Notes: generated by a model not told the origin, from the sequence alone. A stretch of DNA of 6,940 nucleotides from Oscillospiraceae bacterium (GCA_020024235.1 JAHHUA010000093.1:1-6940), one strand, 5' to 3'; positions 1 to 6,507 are shown, counted from the first letter of the stretch. Program-made: numbers and translations.

Positions 1-70
1 ATATGGATTAAATACTCAGCTTAATATTATCTTTATTTATTTTTTTAATTGTGATTGTGAGGATAATTCT

Positions 71-694
71 ATGAATATTTTAATTATAGGCTGTGGCAAA
101 GTGGGTTCCACACTTGCCAGCACTCTTTCCAGAATAGGGCACGATGTGTCTGTTATTGACAGCAACAAAATGGCATTTGAAATGCTGGCTGATGATTTTG
201 ACGGAATAACCGTAACAGGTATTCCCATAGATCAGGATGTATTAAAAAAAGCCGGTATAGAAGGCTGCGATGCTGTTGCCGCTGTAACAAGAGATGACAA
301 CATAAATGTTATGGTTTGTGAGCTTGCCAAGGAAGTATTCCATGTAAATAAAATTCTTGCCAGAGTTTATGATCCGTCCCGTGAAGAAGTTTTTGCAAAC
401 TTTGGAATACACACTTTCTGTCCCAACAGTTTGTCTGTTGAATCAGCTATTTCCATTCTCACCGACCGTGATCAAATTAAATATGTGAGCTTTAACTCCA
501 CATCCGTAGCTTTTTCAACCATTAAAGTCCCCAAACATTTAAACGGACACAGCATTACATCATTTCATACTGACAGTGATGAAAAAATTATGGGAGTTAT
601 TCATGATGACGGAAAAATGACATTAATCGGCAGAAATGATGATTTTGTTGTTTACACTTCTGACAGACTGGTTCTGGCAAAAACCGTAAAATAA
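71..694 (+). CDS. TrkA/KtrA-type potassium uptake regulator, single RCK (first of pair)
   Basis: This is a 207-residue cytoplasmic regulator of a Trk/Ktr potassium transporter; such proteins form rings under the membrane subunit and gate it in response to bound nucleotide. The N-terminal RCK_N Rossmann domain (about residues 1-125) shows the dinucleotide-binding motif GCGKVG at 7-12 and the acidic residue D30 at the end of the second strand. An RCK_C domain fills about 135-207, but it is less canonical than in the next gene: the usual Gly-Asp turn near the end reads YTSDRLVLA. E. coli TrkA carries two such units in one chain, whereas this protein has one, like KtrA. The start is supported by GAGGA at 59-63, 7 bases upstream. 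The next RCK gene follows after 12 bases, so the two are probably co-transcribed. The TrkH/KtrB membrane partner is not in the window. The family is confident; which transporter it serves is unknown. Confidence 0.9.
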   Translation: MNILIIGCGKVGSTLASTLSRIGHDVSVIDSNKMAFEMLADDFDGITVTGIPIDQDVLKKAGIEGCDAVAAVTRDDNINVMVCELAKEVFHVNKILARVYDPSREEVFANFGIHTFCPNSLSVESAISILTDRDQIKYVSFNSTSVAFSTIKVPKHLNGHSITSFHTDSDEKIMGVIHDDGKMTLIGRNDDFVVYTSDRLVLAKTVK

Positions 695-706
695 GGAGAT
701 TTTAAA

Positions 707-1414
707 ATGAAAGTTATAGTTGTCGGCGGTGGCAAAGTTGGATATTACCTTTCTCAAACTCTGGTAAGTCATGGCCACAGACCATATTTAATAGAAAAAG
801 ACCGTGCCCTTTGTGAAGAACTTGCGGATAAACTGGATTTACCCGTTATCTGCGGTGATGGTTCGACTTTAGTTGCCTTAGAGCTTGCACATGCTTCCGA
901 GGCTGACTCACTCATAGCTGTAACCGGTAAGGACCAGGATAATTTGGTAGCCTGTCAGCTTGCAAAAAAGCGTTATAATATTCCAAAAACTATATCTCGT
1001 GTAAATAACCCCAAAAATACAGGGGTAATGAAGTTGTTCGGAGTGGATATTGCTATTTCGGGTACGGATAATATTGCCAAACTTTTGGAAAGAGAAGTAG
1101 ATACAGCAGCTATCAAACAACTTTTATCCATTAACAGCGGTCAGGCTTCCATCAGTGAATTTGTAGTGCCTGAAGATTATATCCACCATGGAAAAACACT
1201 TTTTCAAATGAAACTTCCTGATCAATACATTATTGTTTCTATTATAAGAAACGGAAAACTGCTGATTCCCCGTGGTAATACCCAAATACTCAGCGGAGAT
1301 AAAGTCATTGTACTTTGTGATGACAGCGTTGTTCATGATTTAAGTAAAACCTTTGGATTGGAAAGTCTTCCGGAAACAAAAAACGAAACCAAAAAAAATG
1401 CTGAACACATATAA
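707..1414 (+). CDS. TrkA/KtrA-type potassium uptake regulator, single RCK (second of pair)
   Basis: This is a 235-residue paralogue of the preceding gene and a likely partner in the same potassium-uptake regulator. RCK_N (about 1-130) has GGGKVG at 7-12 and an acidic E30 at the nucleotide-ribose position, where the first protein has D30. RCK_C (about 145-220) is canonical, with the pattern GKTLFQMKLP, an I.RNGK..IPRG segment and a GDKVIVL strand. A short charged tail rich in Lys, Glu and Asn follows (about 222-235). AAGGAG at 693-698 overlaps the upstream stop codon and lies 8 bases before the ATG, indicating an operon with coupled translation. The gene ends 6 bases before a strong hairpin. 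Taken together the two proteins (207 + 235 residues) are about as long as E. coli TrkA, which has two RCK units, so a hetero-oligomeric ring is an attractive inference but is not shown by the sequence. Confidence 0.92.
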   Translation: MKVIVVGGGKVGYYLSQTLVSHGHRPYLIEKDRALCEELADKLDLPVICGDGSTLVALELAHASEADSLIAVTGKDQDNLVACQLAKKRYNIPKTISRVNNPKNTGVMKLFGVDIAISGTDNIAKLLEREVDTAAIKQLLSINSGQASISEFVVPEDYIHHGKTLFQMKLPDQYIIVSIIRNGKLLIPRGNTQILSGDKVIVLCDDSVVHDLSKTFGLESLPETKNETKKNAEHI

Positions 1415-1420
1415 AAAAAT

Positions 1421-1456
1421 AAACCGATATTTGAAATTAAAATCAAATATCGGTTT
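1421..1456. terminator. Bidirectional intrinsic terminator between the trkA pair and cheV
   Basis: A perfect 14-bp inverted repeat (arms 1421-1434 and 1443-1456) encloses an 8-base A/T loop. On the plus strand the right arm ends in TTT and is followed by TCTT. On the minus strand the hairpin is followed by a seven-T run (plus-strand A run at 1413-1419). It begins 6 bases after the stop of the second RCK gene and lies 25 bases past the stop of the convergent cheV, so it most likely terminates both transcripts. The T tract is better on the cheV side. Confidence 0.9.
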
Positions 1457-1481
1457 TCTTATGTAACTTTTTAGTTTTAAA

Positions 1482-2384
1482 TTACACCAAAAGTTTATCA
1501 ATTCTGTCAACCAAATGAGCTATTTCCGGTTTGGAAATTTGATCATCAGCTCCCAGTTGTTTGCCTTTTATCTTCATTTCTTCACTTATGAGTGATGAAA
1601 AGATAATAACAGGCAGTTTTTTGAGAACAGGGTCGGTTTTTATAAGCTTGGTAACTCTGTGGCCATCCATCTGCGGCATTTCAATATCAGTGATGATACA
1701 GCCTATTTCTTCATATGTTCCGTCATCTCTCATTTTACAGAGTTTGTCCCAAAGTTCCTGACCGTTATCATGAGTAACCACATTTACATAGCCAGCCTTG
1801 TTAAGACATTCCAAAATAAGAGCTGTCAAAAGTTTTGAGTCTTCTGCAACCATTATCTTTCGCTCATTTCTTCTTCTGCCCATAAAATCATCAATATCGG
1901 AAACCTGAATAGAAGTTTCGGGGGAAATATCAGCTACAATCTTCTCAAAGTCAAGAATTGTAACTAATTGATCTCCATATTGAGCAATACCTGTAGCCAA
2001 ACCGTCAGCGCCACTGTAAATAGTCTTGTCGGGCTTTTGAATATCCTTCCAGGAAATTTTTCTTATCCCTTCAACAGTATGAACGCGGAACGCAATATTC
2101 ATATTATTAAAGTTTGTTATTATAAAAAGGCTTTTTTCAGGTATTTCAGTTTGGCTTGCATCTAAATATTGAGGAAGATTAATTACTGTAATCAAATCTT
2201 CGCGGGGTTTAAAAATACCTTCCACAGAAGGATGTGCCTTTGGCATTTGCTTAACCGGTCTTGGCATCATAATTTCTTTTACTTTAGCTACATTAATTCC
2301 AAAAGAATCCCCGTTTATAGTGAATTCCATAATATTAAATTCATTATTACCTGATTCCAGCAAAATATCTATGTTTTTTTCCAT
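1482..2384 (-). CDS. cheV: CheV chemotaxis coupling protein (CheW domain fused to receiver domain)
   Basis: This 300-residue cytoplasmic protein couples methyl-accepting chemoreceptors to the CheA kinase and takes part in adaptation through its phosphorylatable receiver. The CheW-like domain occupies about residues 15-155, with the typical VAKVKEIM segment and the GIFKPREDLITVINL stretch. The receiver domain spans about 174-300. Its acidic pocket is E181-D182 (VAEDS), the phospho-acceptor is D233 in ITDIEMPQMDG, the Ser switch is at S263/S264 and the conserved lysine is K285 (ISKPE). All key receiver residues are present, and both length and domain order match CheV. The start is fixed by GGAGG at 2393-2397 (complement), 8 bases before the ATG. 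No other che or fla gene is in the window, so it is a stand-alone chemotaxis gene expressed from its own promoter in the gap shared with cbiC. It implies a motile organism. Confidence 0.95.
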   Translation of the reverse strand: MEKNIDILLESGNNEFNIMEFTINGDSFGINVAKVKEIMMPRPVKQMPKAHPSVEGIFKPREDLITVINLPQYLDASQTEIPEKSLFIITNFNNMNIAFRVHTVEGIRKISWKDIQKPDKTIYSGADGLATGIAQYGDQLVTILDFEKIVADISPETSIQVSDIDDFMGRRRNERKIMVAEDSKLLTALILECLNKAGYVNVVTHDNGQELWDKLCKMRDDGTYEEIGCIITDIEMPQMDGHRVTKLIKTDPVLKKLPVIIFSSLISEEMKIKGKQLGADDQISKPEIAHLVDRIDKLLV

Positions 2385-2422
2385 ATCAAGTTCCTCCGTA
2401 TATTTTTATATTAGTTGTATTC

Positions 2423-2431
2423 AGTATAACA
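2423..2431 (-). promoter_or_regulatory. Candidate cheV promoter, extended -10
   Basis: Read on the minus strand this is TGTTATACT, an extended -10 element (TG, one base, then TATACT). It would start transcription roughly 30 bases before the cheV ATG. The -35 position falls in a T run (A run at 2442-2451) and has no good TTGACA match, which an extended -10 can tolerate. A nearby CGATAA is reminiscent of a motility sigma-factor -10, but the spacing to a TAAA-like box does not fit. The call rests on pattern only. Confidence 0.45.
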
Positions 2432-2530
2432 CTTATCGTTTAAAAAAAAAAGGGGTTTTGCAATAAAAAGAATATTTTTCCTTACAATTTTATTATGACT
2501 TTTATATTTTCATATTTTTTAAATTTTATA

Positions 2531-2559
2531 CTGCTAAAAAACCTATTATGTGTTATTAT
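2531..2559 (+). promoter_or_regulatory. Candidate promoter of the cbiC operon
   Basis: TGTTATTAT at 2551-2559 fits an extended -10 (TG, one base, TATTAT), with a weak -35-like CTGCTA at 2531-2536 and a 17-base spacer. Transcription would start about 35 bases before the cbiC ATG. The region is extremely AT-rich, so chance matches are likely. With this start the leader is too short for a cobalamin riboswitch, and the whole 215-base gap shows no B12-box-like GC-containing structure. Confidence 0.35.
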
Positions 2560-2599
2560 TATATTTAAATAAAATAATTTTTAAGGAGATAGTAAAAAT

Positions 2600-3235
2600 A
2601 TGAATATTGAAATTGTAAAACCTATGGACATAGAAAAACGAAGTATGGAAATTATCACCGAAATTTTAGGTGATAAAATAAAGACGTTAGATGAAAAAAA
2701 TCTGCATATTATAAAAAGGGTTATTCACACTTCTGCGGACTTTGACTATGCGGACAATCTCTGTTTTAGTGATAATGCAGCTGAAATTTTAGCAAATGCA
2801 ATTAAAAACGGGGCTGATATTGTAACTGACACCCAAATGGCAAAGTCAGGCATAAACAAAGCAACTCTGGAAAAATTTGGAGGTGAAGTTCACTGCTTTA
2901 TAGCTGATGAAGATGTTGCAGCAGAGGCTAAAAAAAGGGGGATTACCCGTTCAGCAGTTTCCATGGAGAAAGCCGCAAAACTCAATAAACCTCTGATTTT
3001 TGCCATTGGAAATGCTCCTACAGCGCTTTTATCTCTTAAAGAGCTTATTGACTCGGGAAAACTTAAACCTGAAATCATTATCGGTGTTCCGGTAGGCTTT
3101 GTAAATGTGGTTGAATCAAAGGAAATAATTATGGAAACCCATATTCCCTATATTGTGGCAAGAGGCAGAAAGGGTGGCAGTAATGTGGCAGCTGCTATAT
3201 GTAATGCAGCTCTTTACACTTTGGTACAAAGATAA
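2600..3235 (+). CDS. cbiC: Cobalt-precorrin-8 methylmutase (CbiC/CobH)
   Basis: This 211-residue enzyme moves a methyl group from C-11 to C-12 of the corrin ring precursor, giving cobyrinic acid (precorrin-8X to hydrogenobyrinic acid in the aerobic route). It acts in the cytoplasm late in corrin ring synthesis. The family pattern is clear. The N-terminus reads IVKPMDIEKRSMEII. The catalytic histidine is at residue 43 in HTSADFDY, the same number as in CobH. DTQMAKSGI follows at 77-85, the substrate-contacting TRSA at 115-118, IGNAPTAL at 136-143 and GVPVGFVNVVESK at 162-174. Length is typical and no key residue is missing. AAGGAG at 2583-2588 lies 11 bases before the ATG, a slightly long spacing. 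It heads a three-gene operon, and its stop codon overlaps the next start (TAATG). No other cobalamin gene is present. In a low-GC anaerobe the cobalt-first (CbiC) route is the likelier one, by inference. Confidence 0.95.
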   Translation: MNIEIVKPMDIEKRSMEIITEILGDKIKTLDEKNLHIIKRVIHTSADFDYADNLCFSDNAAEILANAIKNGADIVTDTQMAKSGINKATLEKFGGEVHCFIADEDVAAEAKKRGITRSAVSMEKAAKLNKPLIFAIGNAPTALLSLKELIDSGKLKPEIIIGVPVGFVNVVESKEIIMETHIPYIVARGRKGGSNVAAAICNAALYTLVQR

Positions 3236-4107
3236 TGAATATTACAAAACCAAAACGAATTATTGCAATAAATGATATAGTAAGTTTCGGCAGAGCTTCC
3301 CTTGCAAATATTATCCCTGTAATGTCAGCTATGGGTCATCAGGTTTGTCCTGTACCCACAGCAGTATTATCTGCTCACACAGGGGGATTGGGCAAGCCTG
3401 CCGTGGTGAGTTTAACTGATGAACTGCCCCAAACTTTATATCATTGGAAAAAATTAAATCTTAACTTTGACTGTGTTTTTTCCGGATATTTAGCTGATGC
3501 AAAACAGGGTGTTTTTGTCAGAGAATTTATAGAAGAATATAAAAAACAGGGAGCTTTTATTGCTGTTGACCCTGCTATGGCAGATCATGGCAAGCTTTAT
3601 TCCGGTATATCACCCCAAACCATAGATGTGATGAAATCTCTGAGTTTTACAGCTGACATTATTTTTCCGAATTTGACTGAAGCCTGCCAGCTTTCAAATA
3701 CTGATTATTCCGAAAATAAAACAGATGATGAGCTTAAAATTATTTTGGAAAAGCTATGTTTATACGGAACAAAAATGGCTGTTATGACAGGTATACCATC
3801 AAAATCAAAAAATCATATATCAGTTATGAGTTATGACAGGCAAAATAAAAAATTTATAAGATATGAAACTCCAATGTTAGGCGGTTCATATCCCGGCACA
3901 GGAGATATTTTTGCCGCTGTTTGTACAGCAAGCCTGCTTTTGGGAAAATCTCTTTCCGAAAGTGTATGCCATAGTATGAATTTTATCTCAAAATGTATTG
4001 AATACACTTTGAATTTTAATGAGCCTTCAAATTACGGAGTCATGTTTGAGCCAAATTTAAAACTGCTTTATGATTTTACAAATAACATAAAATATGAGGA
4101 AATATAA
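3235..4107 (+). CDS. Pyridoxamine/pyridoxal kinase (ribokinase-like fold)
   Basis: This 290-residue kinase very likely phosphorylates pyridoxamine or pyridoxal at the 5' hydroxyl, salvaging vitamin B6 to PLP/PMP. It resembles the PdxK/PdxY branch of the ribokinase superfamily. The substrate-side segment PTAVLSAHTGG lies at 41-51. The VDPAMADHGKLY segment at 111-122 is characteristic of the branch, and the metal/phosphate motif N146-x-x-E149 follows in PNLTEA. The anion-hole and catalytic motif GTGD is at 221-224, with D224 as the expected general base. The ATG shares its A with the cbiC TAA stop, and no clear Shine-Dalgarno precedes it, so translation is probably coupled to cbiC. The AlkD-type gene follows after 4 bases. 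ThiD (hydroxymethylpyrimidine kinase) is a related alternative, but the motifs and C-terminus fit the pyridoxamine kinase group better. The exact vitamer preference cannot be read from the sequence. Confidence 0.85.
   Translation: MNITKPKRIIAINDIVSFGRASLANIIPVMSAMGHQVCPVPTAVLSAHTGGLGKPAVVSLTDELPQTLYHWKKLNLNFDCVFSGYLADAKQGVFVREFIEEYKKQGAFIAVDPAMADHGKLYSGISPQTIDVMKSLSFTADIIFPNLTEACQLSNTDYSENKTDDELKIILEKLCLYGTKMAVMTGIPSKSKNHISVMSYDRQNKKFIRYETPMLGGSYPGTGDIFAAVCTASLLLGKSLSESVCHSMNFISKCIEYTLNFNEPSNYGVMFEPNLKLLYDFTNNIKYEEI
4096..4100 (+). promoter_or_regulatory. Shine-Dalgarno that decides the AlkD-type gene start
   Basis: GAGGA at 4096-4100 overlaps an in-frame ATG at 4094 and lies 11 bases upstream of a second in-frame ATG at 4112. 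No Shine-Dalgarno precedes 4094, so 4112 is the better start. The site lies inside the last codons of the pyridoxamine kinase gene. Confidence 0.6.
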
Positions 4108-4111
4108 TTTT

Positions 4112-4792
4112 ATGAATTACAGTGAAATTAAATCAACCCTTTACAGCCTTTCGGAGGAAAAATACCGAAAGTTCAGTGCCTCACTTATTCCAAACCATGG
4201 AAATTTTATAGGTGTAAGAATCCCTCTTATCCGAAAACTCTCAAAGGAAATTGCCAAAGAAAACCCATTGGAATTTCTTAAAATCGCCAAAGATGACAGC
4301 TTTGAGGAAATTATGCTTCAAGGCTTTGTAATATGTGAAATAAAGGATTTTCACCAAGTTTTAACTTTATGTGAAAAACATATCCCCAAAATATACAACT
4401 GGAGCTTATGCGACAGCTTTGTTATGGGACTTAAAATTTTTAAAAAGCACAAAGATGAAGTATTTTTGTTTTTACAGCCCTATCTGAAATCCAAAAACAC
4501 CTATGATATGCGTTTTGCCTTAGTGTGTCTTTTATCATACTTTGTTGAAACAGAGTATCTTCCCCGACTTTTTGACATATTTGACAGCGTAAACCATGAT
4601 GACTACTATGTAAAAATGGCAGTGGCTTGGGCTGTTTCGGTATGTTTTGCAAAATATCCCGATGAAACAATGGAATATCTAAAAAACTGCAATCTATCCG
4701 ATGATGTGTTTAACAAAGGTCTGCAAAAAATAAGAGAGTCAAACAGAGTTGACCCTCTTATTAAAAATAAACTTAAATCAATGAAAAAATAA
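4112..4792 (+). CDS. AlkD-type DNA alkylation repair protein (HEAT-repeat DNA glycosylase)
   Basis: This 226-residue all-helical protein belongs to the DNA alkylation repair family (AlkD-like). Members excise positively charged alkylated purines such as 3-methyladenine and 7-methylguanine without flipping the base out. The N-terminus EEKYRKFSASLIPN...IGVRIPLIRKL (about 15-43) is diagnostic. Residues equivalent to the Bacillus cereus AlkD active site are visible: W97 and D101 (NWSLCDSF), R134 (YDMRFAL) and W173 (AVAWAVS). Their spacings of 4, 33 and 39 closely match W109, D113, R148 and W187 of AlkD (4, 35, 39). Activity is therefore plausible. The 4112 start was chosen over the in-frame ATG at 4094 because the only Shine-Dalgarno lies between them and family members usually begin close to this point. 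It is the third gene of the cbiC operon, with no obvious functional link to its neighbours, and ends 52 bases from the convergent ABC-F gene. Confidence 0.9.
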   Translation: MNYSEIKSTLYSLSEEKYRKFSASLIPNHGNFIGVRIPLIRKLSKEIAKENPLEFLKIAKDDSFEEIMLQGFVICEIKDFHQVLTLCEKHIPKIYNWSLCDSFVMGLKIFKKHKDEVFLFLQPYLKSKNTYDMRFALVCLLSYFVETEYLPRLFDIFDSVNHDDYYVKMAVAWAVSVCFAKYPDETMEYLKNCNLSDDVFNKGLQKIRESNRVDPLIKNKLKSMKK

Positions 4793-4850
4793 GTTTGTAG
4801 GATTTTAACAGAAAAATTTACTTTTAACTATATCTTTTATAGACTTATTT
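4787..4850 (+). repeat. Imperfect inverted repeat across the convergent gene ends
   Basis: Positions 4787-4794 and 4843-4850 form a perfect 8-bp inverted repeat (AAATAAGT/ACTTATTT) that includes the stop codons of both convergent genes. In plus-strand RNA the pairing could extend inward to about 4802/4835 using G-U pairs, leaving a loop of about 32 bases. The G-U pairs do not exist in minus-strand RNA. No good U tract follows, so a role as terminator of the cbiC operon is only possible, and AT-rich DNA gives such pairings by chance. No better terminator is visible in this gap for either gene. Confidence 0.25.
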
Positions 4851-6437
4851 AGCCATTTTGCTTTCCAAATATTCATCATAGGTACATTGTTTATCAATAA
4901 TTCCGTCTGGAGTTATTTCAATAATTCTGTTAGCTATGGTTTGAATAAACTGGTGGTCATGGGAGGTAAAAATTTCAGCTCCCTTAAAATCGGTAAGGCC
5001 ATTGTTTACAGCAGTTATGGATTCCAAATCCAAATGGTTTGTAGGCTGATCCAGTAATAACACATTAGAACCTGCCAACATCATTCTGGAAAGCATACAA
5101 CGGACCTTTTCACCACCTGAAAGAACCTTAACAGGTTTTAAAGGTTCATCACCGGAAAAAAGCATTCTGCCCAAAAATCCTCTCAAATAGCTTTCATGTT
5201 CATCATCTGAAAACTGTGCAAGCCACTGAATTAGGTTTAAATCACAATCATTAAAATATTTGTTATTGTCTTTTGGGAAATATGAACGGGAAGTGCTGAC
5301 ACCCCATTTGATTTTACCTTCATCTGGTTCCATTTCTTCCGCTAAAATTTTCATCATGGCTGTAGCTGCCTGTTCATTTTCCGAAATAATTGCAATTTTA
5401 TCTTCTCTGTTCATTATAAATGAAATATTATTTAAAAGTTTAACTCCGTCAATAGTCTTTGAAATTCCATCAACTGTAAGAGTATCTTTTCCGATTTCTC
5501 TGTCTGCTTTAAATCCAACAAAGGGATAACGGCGGGACGAAGCGGGCATTTCTTCTACAGAAAGTTTTTCTATAAGCTTTCTTCTGGAAGTAGCCTGTTT
5601 TGATTTAGATTTATTGGCGGAAAATCTTTCTATAAATGATTGAAGTTCCTTTATCTTGTCTTCATTTTTCTTATTTAGATCTCTCTGCATTTGCTGCATA
5701 ATTCGGCTGGATTCATACCAAAAATCATAGTTACCCACATACATTTTAATCTTTCCGTAATCAATATCCACTATATGGGTGCAGACGGTGTTCAAAAAAT
5801 GGCGGTCATGGGATACTACTATAACAGTACCCGGAAAATCCAAAAGAAAATCTTCCAGCCAGTTAATTGAGTTTACATCAAGGTGGTTGGTAGGTTCGTC
5901 CAAAAGCACAATCTGAGGCTGTCCAAACAATGCCTGTGCAAGCAAAACTTTAACTTTATCACTGTCTTTTAACGATTCCATTTTCATATACTGAAGCTCG
6001 GTGCCTATTCCAAGACCCTGCAAAAGTTTTGCGGCATCAGCTTCAGCTTCCCAGCCATTAAGTTCAGCAAATTCCCCTTCAAGTTCAGCGGCTTTTTCAC
6101 CGTCTTCATCGGAAAAATCTTCCTTTGAATAAAGTTCGTCCTTTTCCTTCATAATCTGATAAAGACGGGCATTTCCCATAATAACAGTTTCCAAAACATT
6201 ATAATCGTTATATTGGAAATGGTCCTGTTTAAGTACAGACATACGGGTATTTTCGCTTATTTCCACTGTGCCCTTTGTACTGTCAAGTTCTCCCGAAAGT
6301 ATTCTTAAAAATGTGGATTTTCCCGCTCCGTTAGCTCCGATTATACCATAGCAGTTGCCGTCGGTAAATTTTAGATTTACATTTTCAAACAATTTTGAGC
6401 CGCCAAATTGCAGTTCCAAATCTGTTACAGTTATCAT
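4845..6437 (-). CDS. ABC-F family ATPase, YkpA/YbiT-like, with one degenerate ATP site
   Basis: This 530-residue cytoplasmic protein has two ATP-binding cassettes and no membrane segments. ABC-F proteins bind the ribosomal E site and act on translation. Domain 1 (about 1-240) has Walker A GANGAGKST (34-42), a degenerate signature LKDSDK (156-161), Walker B with catalytic E181 in LLDEPTNHLD, and switch H210. A charged helical linker follows (about 240-320, rich in Lys, Gln and Glu), as expected for the P-site tRNA-interaction motif. Domain 2 (about 318-520) has no working Walker A: its lysine position is A358 in SENEQAATA. It has an intact LSGGEK (439-444), a glutamine at the catalytic position (Q464 in LLLDQPTNHLD) and switch H493. 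The RYPFVGF segment, SFIMNREDKIA and FTSHDHQFIQTIANRIIEIT resemble Bacillus YkpA. Length and start are normal, with GAGGAG at 6444-6449 (complement) 6 bases before the ATG. Nothing marks it as an antibiotic-resistance type. Confidence 0.93.
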   Translation of the reverse strand: MITVTDLELQFGGSKLFENVNLKFTDGNCYGIIGANGAGKSTFLRILSGELDSTKGTVEISENTRMSVLKQDHFQYNDYNVLETVIMGNARLYQIMKEKDELYSKEDFSDEDGEKAAELEGEFAELNGWEAEADAAKLLQGLGIGTELQYMKMESLKDSDKVKVLLAQALFGQPQIVLLDEPTNHLDVNSINWLEDFLLDFPGTVIVVSHDRHFLNTVCTHIVDIDYGKIKMYVGNYDFWYESSRIMQQMQRDLNKKNEDKIKELQSFIERFSANKSKSKQATSRRKLIEKLSVEEMPASSRRYPFVGFKADREIGKDTLTVDGISKTIDGVKLLNNISFIMNREDKIAIISENEQAATAMMKILAEEMEPDEGKIKWGVSTSRSYFPKDNNKYFNDCDLNLIQWLAQFSDDEHESYLRGFLGRMLFSGDEPLKPVKVLSGGEKVRCMLSRMMLAGSNVLLLDQPTNHLDLESITAVNNGLTDFKGAEIFTSHDHQFIQTIANRIIEITPDGIIDKQCTYDEYLESKMAK

Positions 6438-6477
6438 ATTTTACTCCTCATTTATAAATTAAATCAGTTTTTTAACT

Positions 6478-6507
6478 ATTATATAAATAGCTTTTCTTTA
6501 TTTTTAA
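6478..6507 (-). promoter_or_regulatory. Candidate promoter of the ABC-F gene
   Basis: On the minus strand a perfect TATAAT (-10, plus positions 6478-6483) is preceded by an 18-base spacer and TTAAAA (-35-like, 6502-6507, four of six matches to TTGACA). Transcription would start around 6471, giving a leader of about 35 bases. That is too short for the long attenuator leaders common on resistance-type ABC-F genes. The AT-rich context lowers certainty. Confidence 0.5.

Noticed and set aside
2430..2460. Motility sigma-factor promoter for cheV (CGATAA on the minus strand)
   Set aside because: The nearest TAAA-like box (CAAA) is 18 bases away, outside the usual spacing, whereas an extended -10 for the main sigma factor fits better.
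2495..2572. A 25-codon hydrophobic reading frame in the cheV-cbiC gap (plus strand)
   Set aside because: There is no Shine-Dalgarno, and it consists almost only of codons forced by AT-rich DNA. It also runs through the candidate cbiC promoter.
2385..2599. Possible cobalamin riboswitch upstream of cbiC
   Set aside because: The gap is almost entirely A/T and lacks the GC-containing B12-box core. The likely leader is also far too short.
5260..5529. An 89-codon plus-strand reading frame inside the ABC-F gene
   Set aside because: It lies wholly antisense to a well-conserved coding region, shows no recognisable domain and is typical of a shadow frame.
4845..6437. ABC-F protein as an antibiotic-resistance determinant
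   Set aside because: The sequence resembles the housekeeping-like YkpA/YbiT group, has no long regulatory leader and is not in a mobile context.
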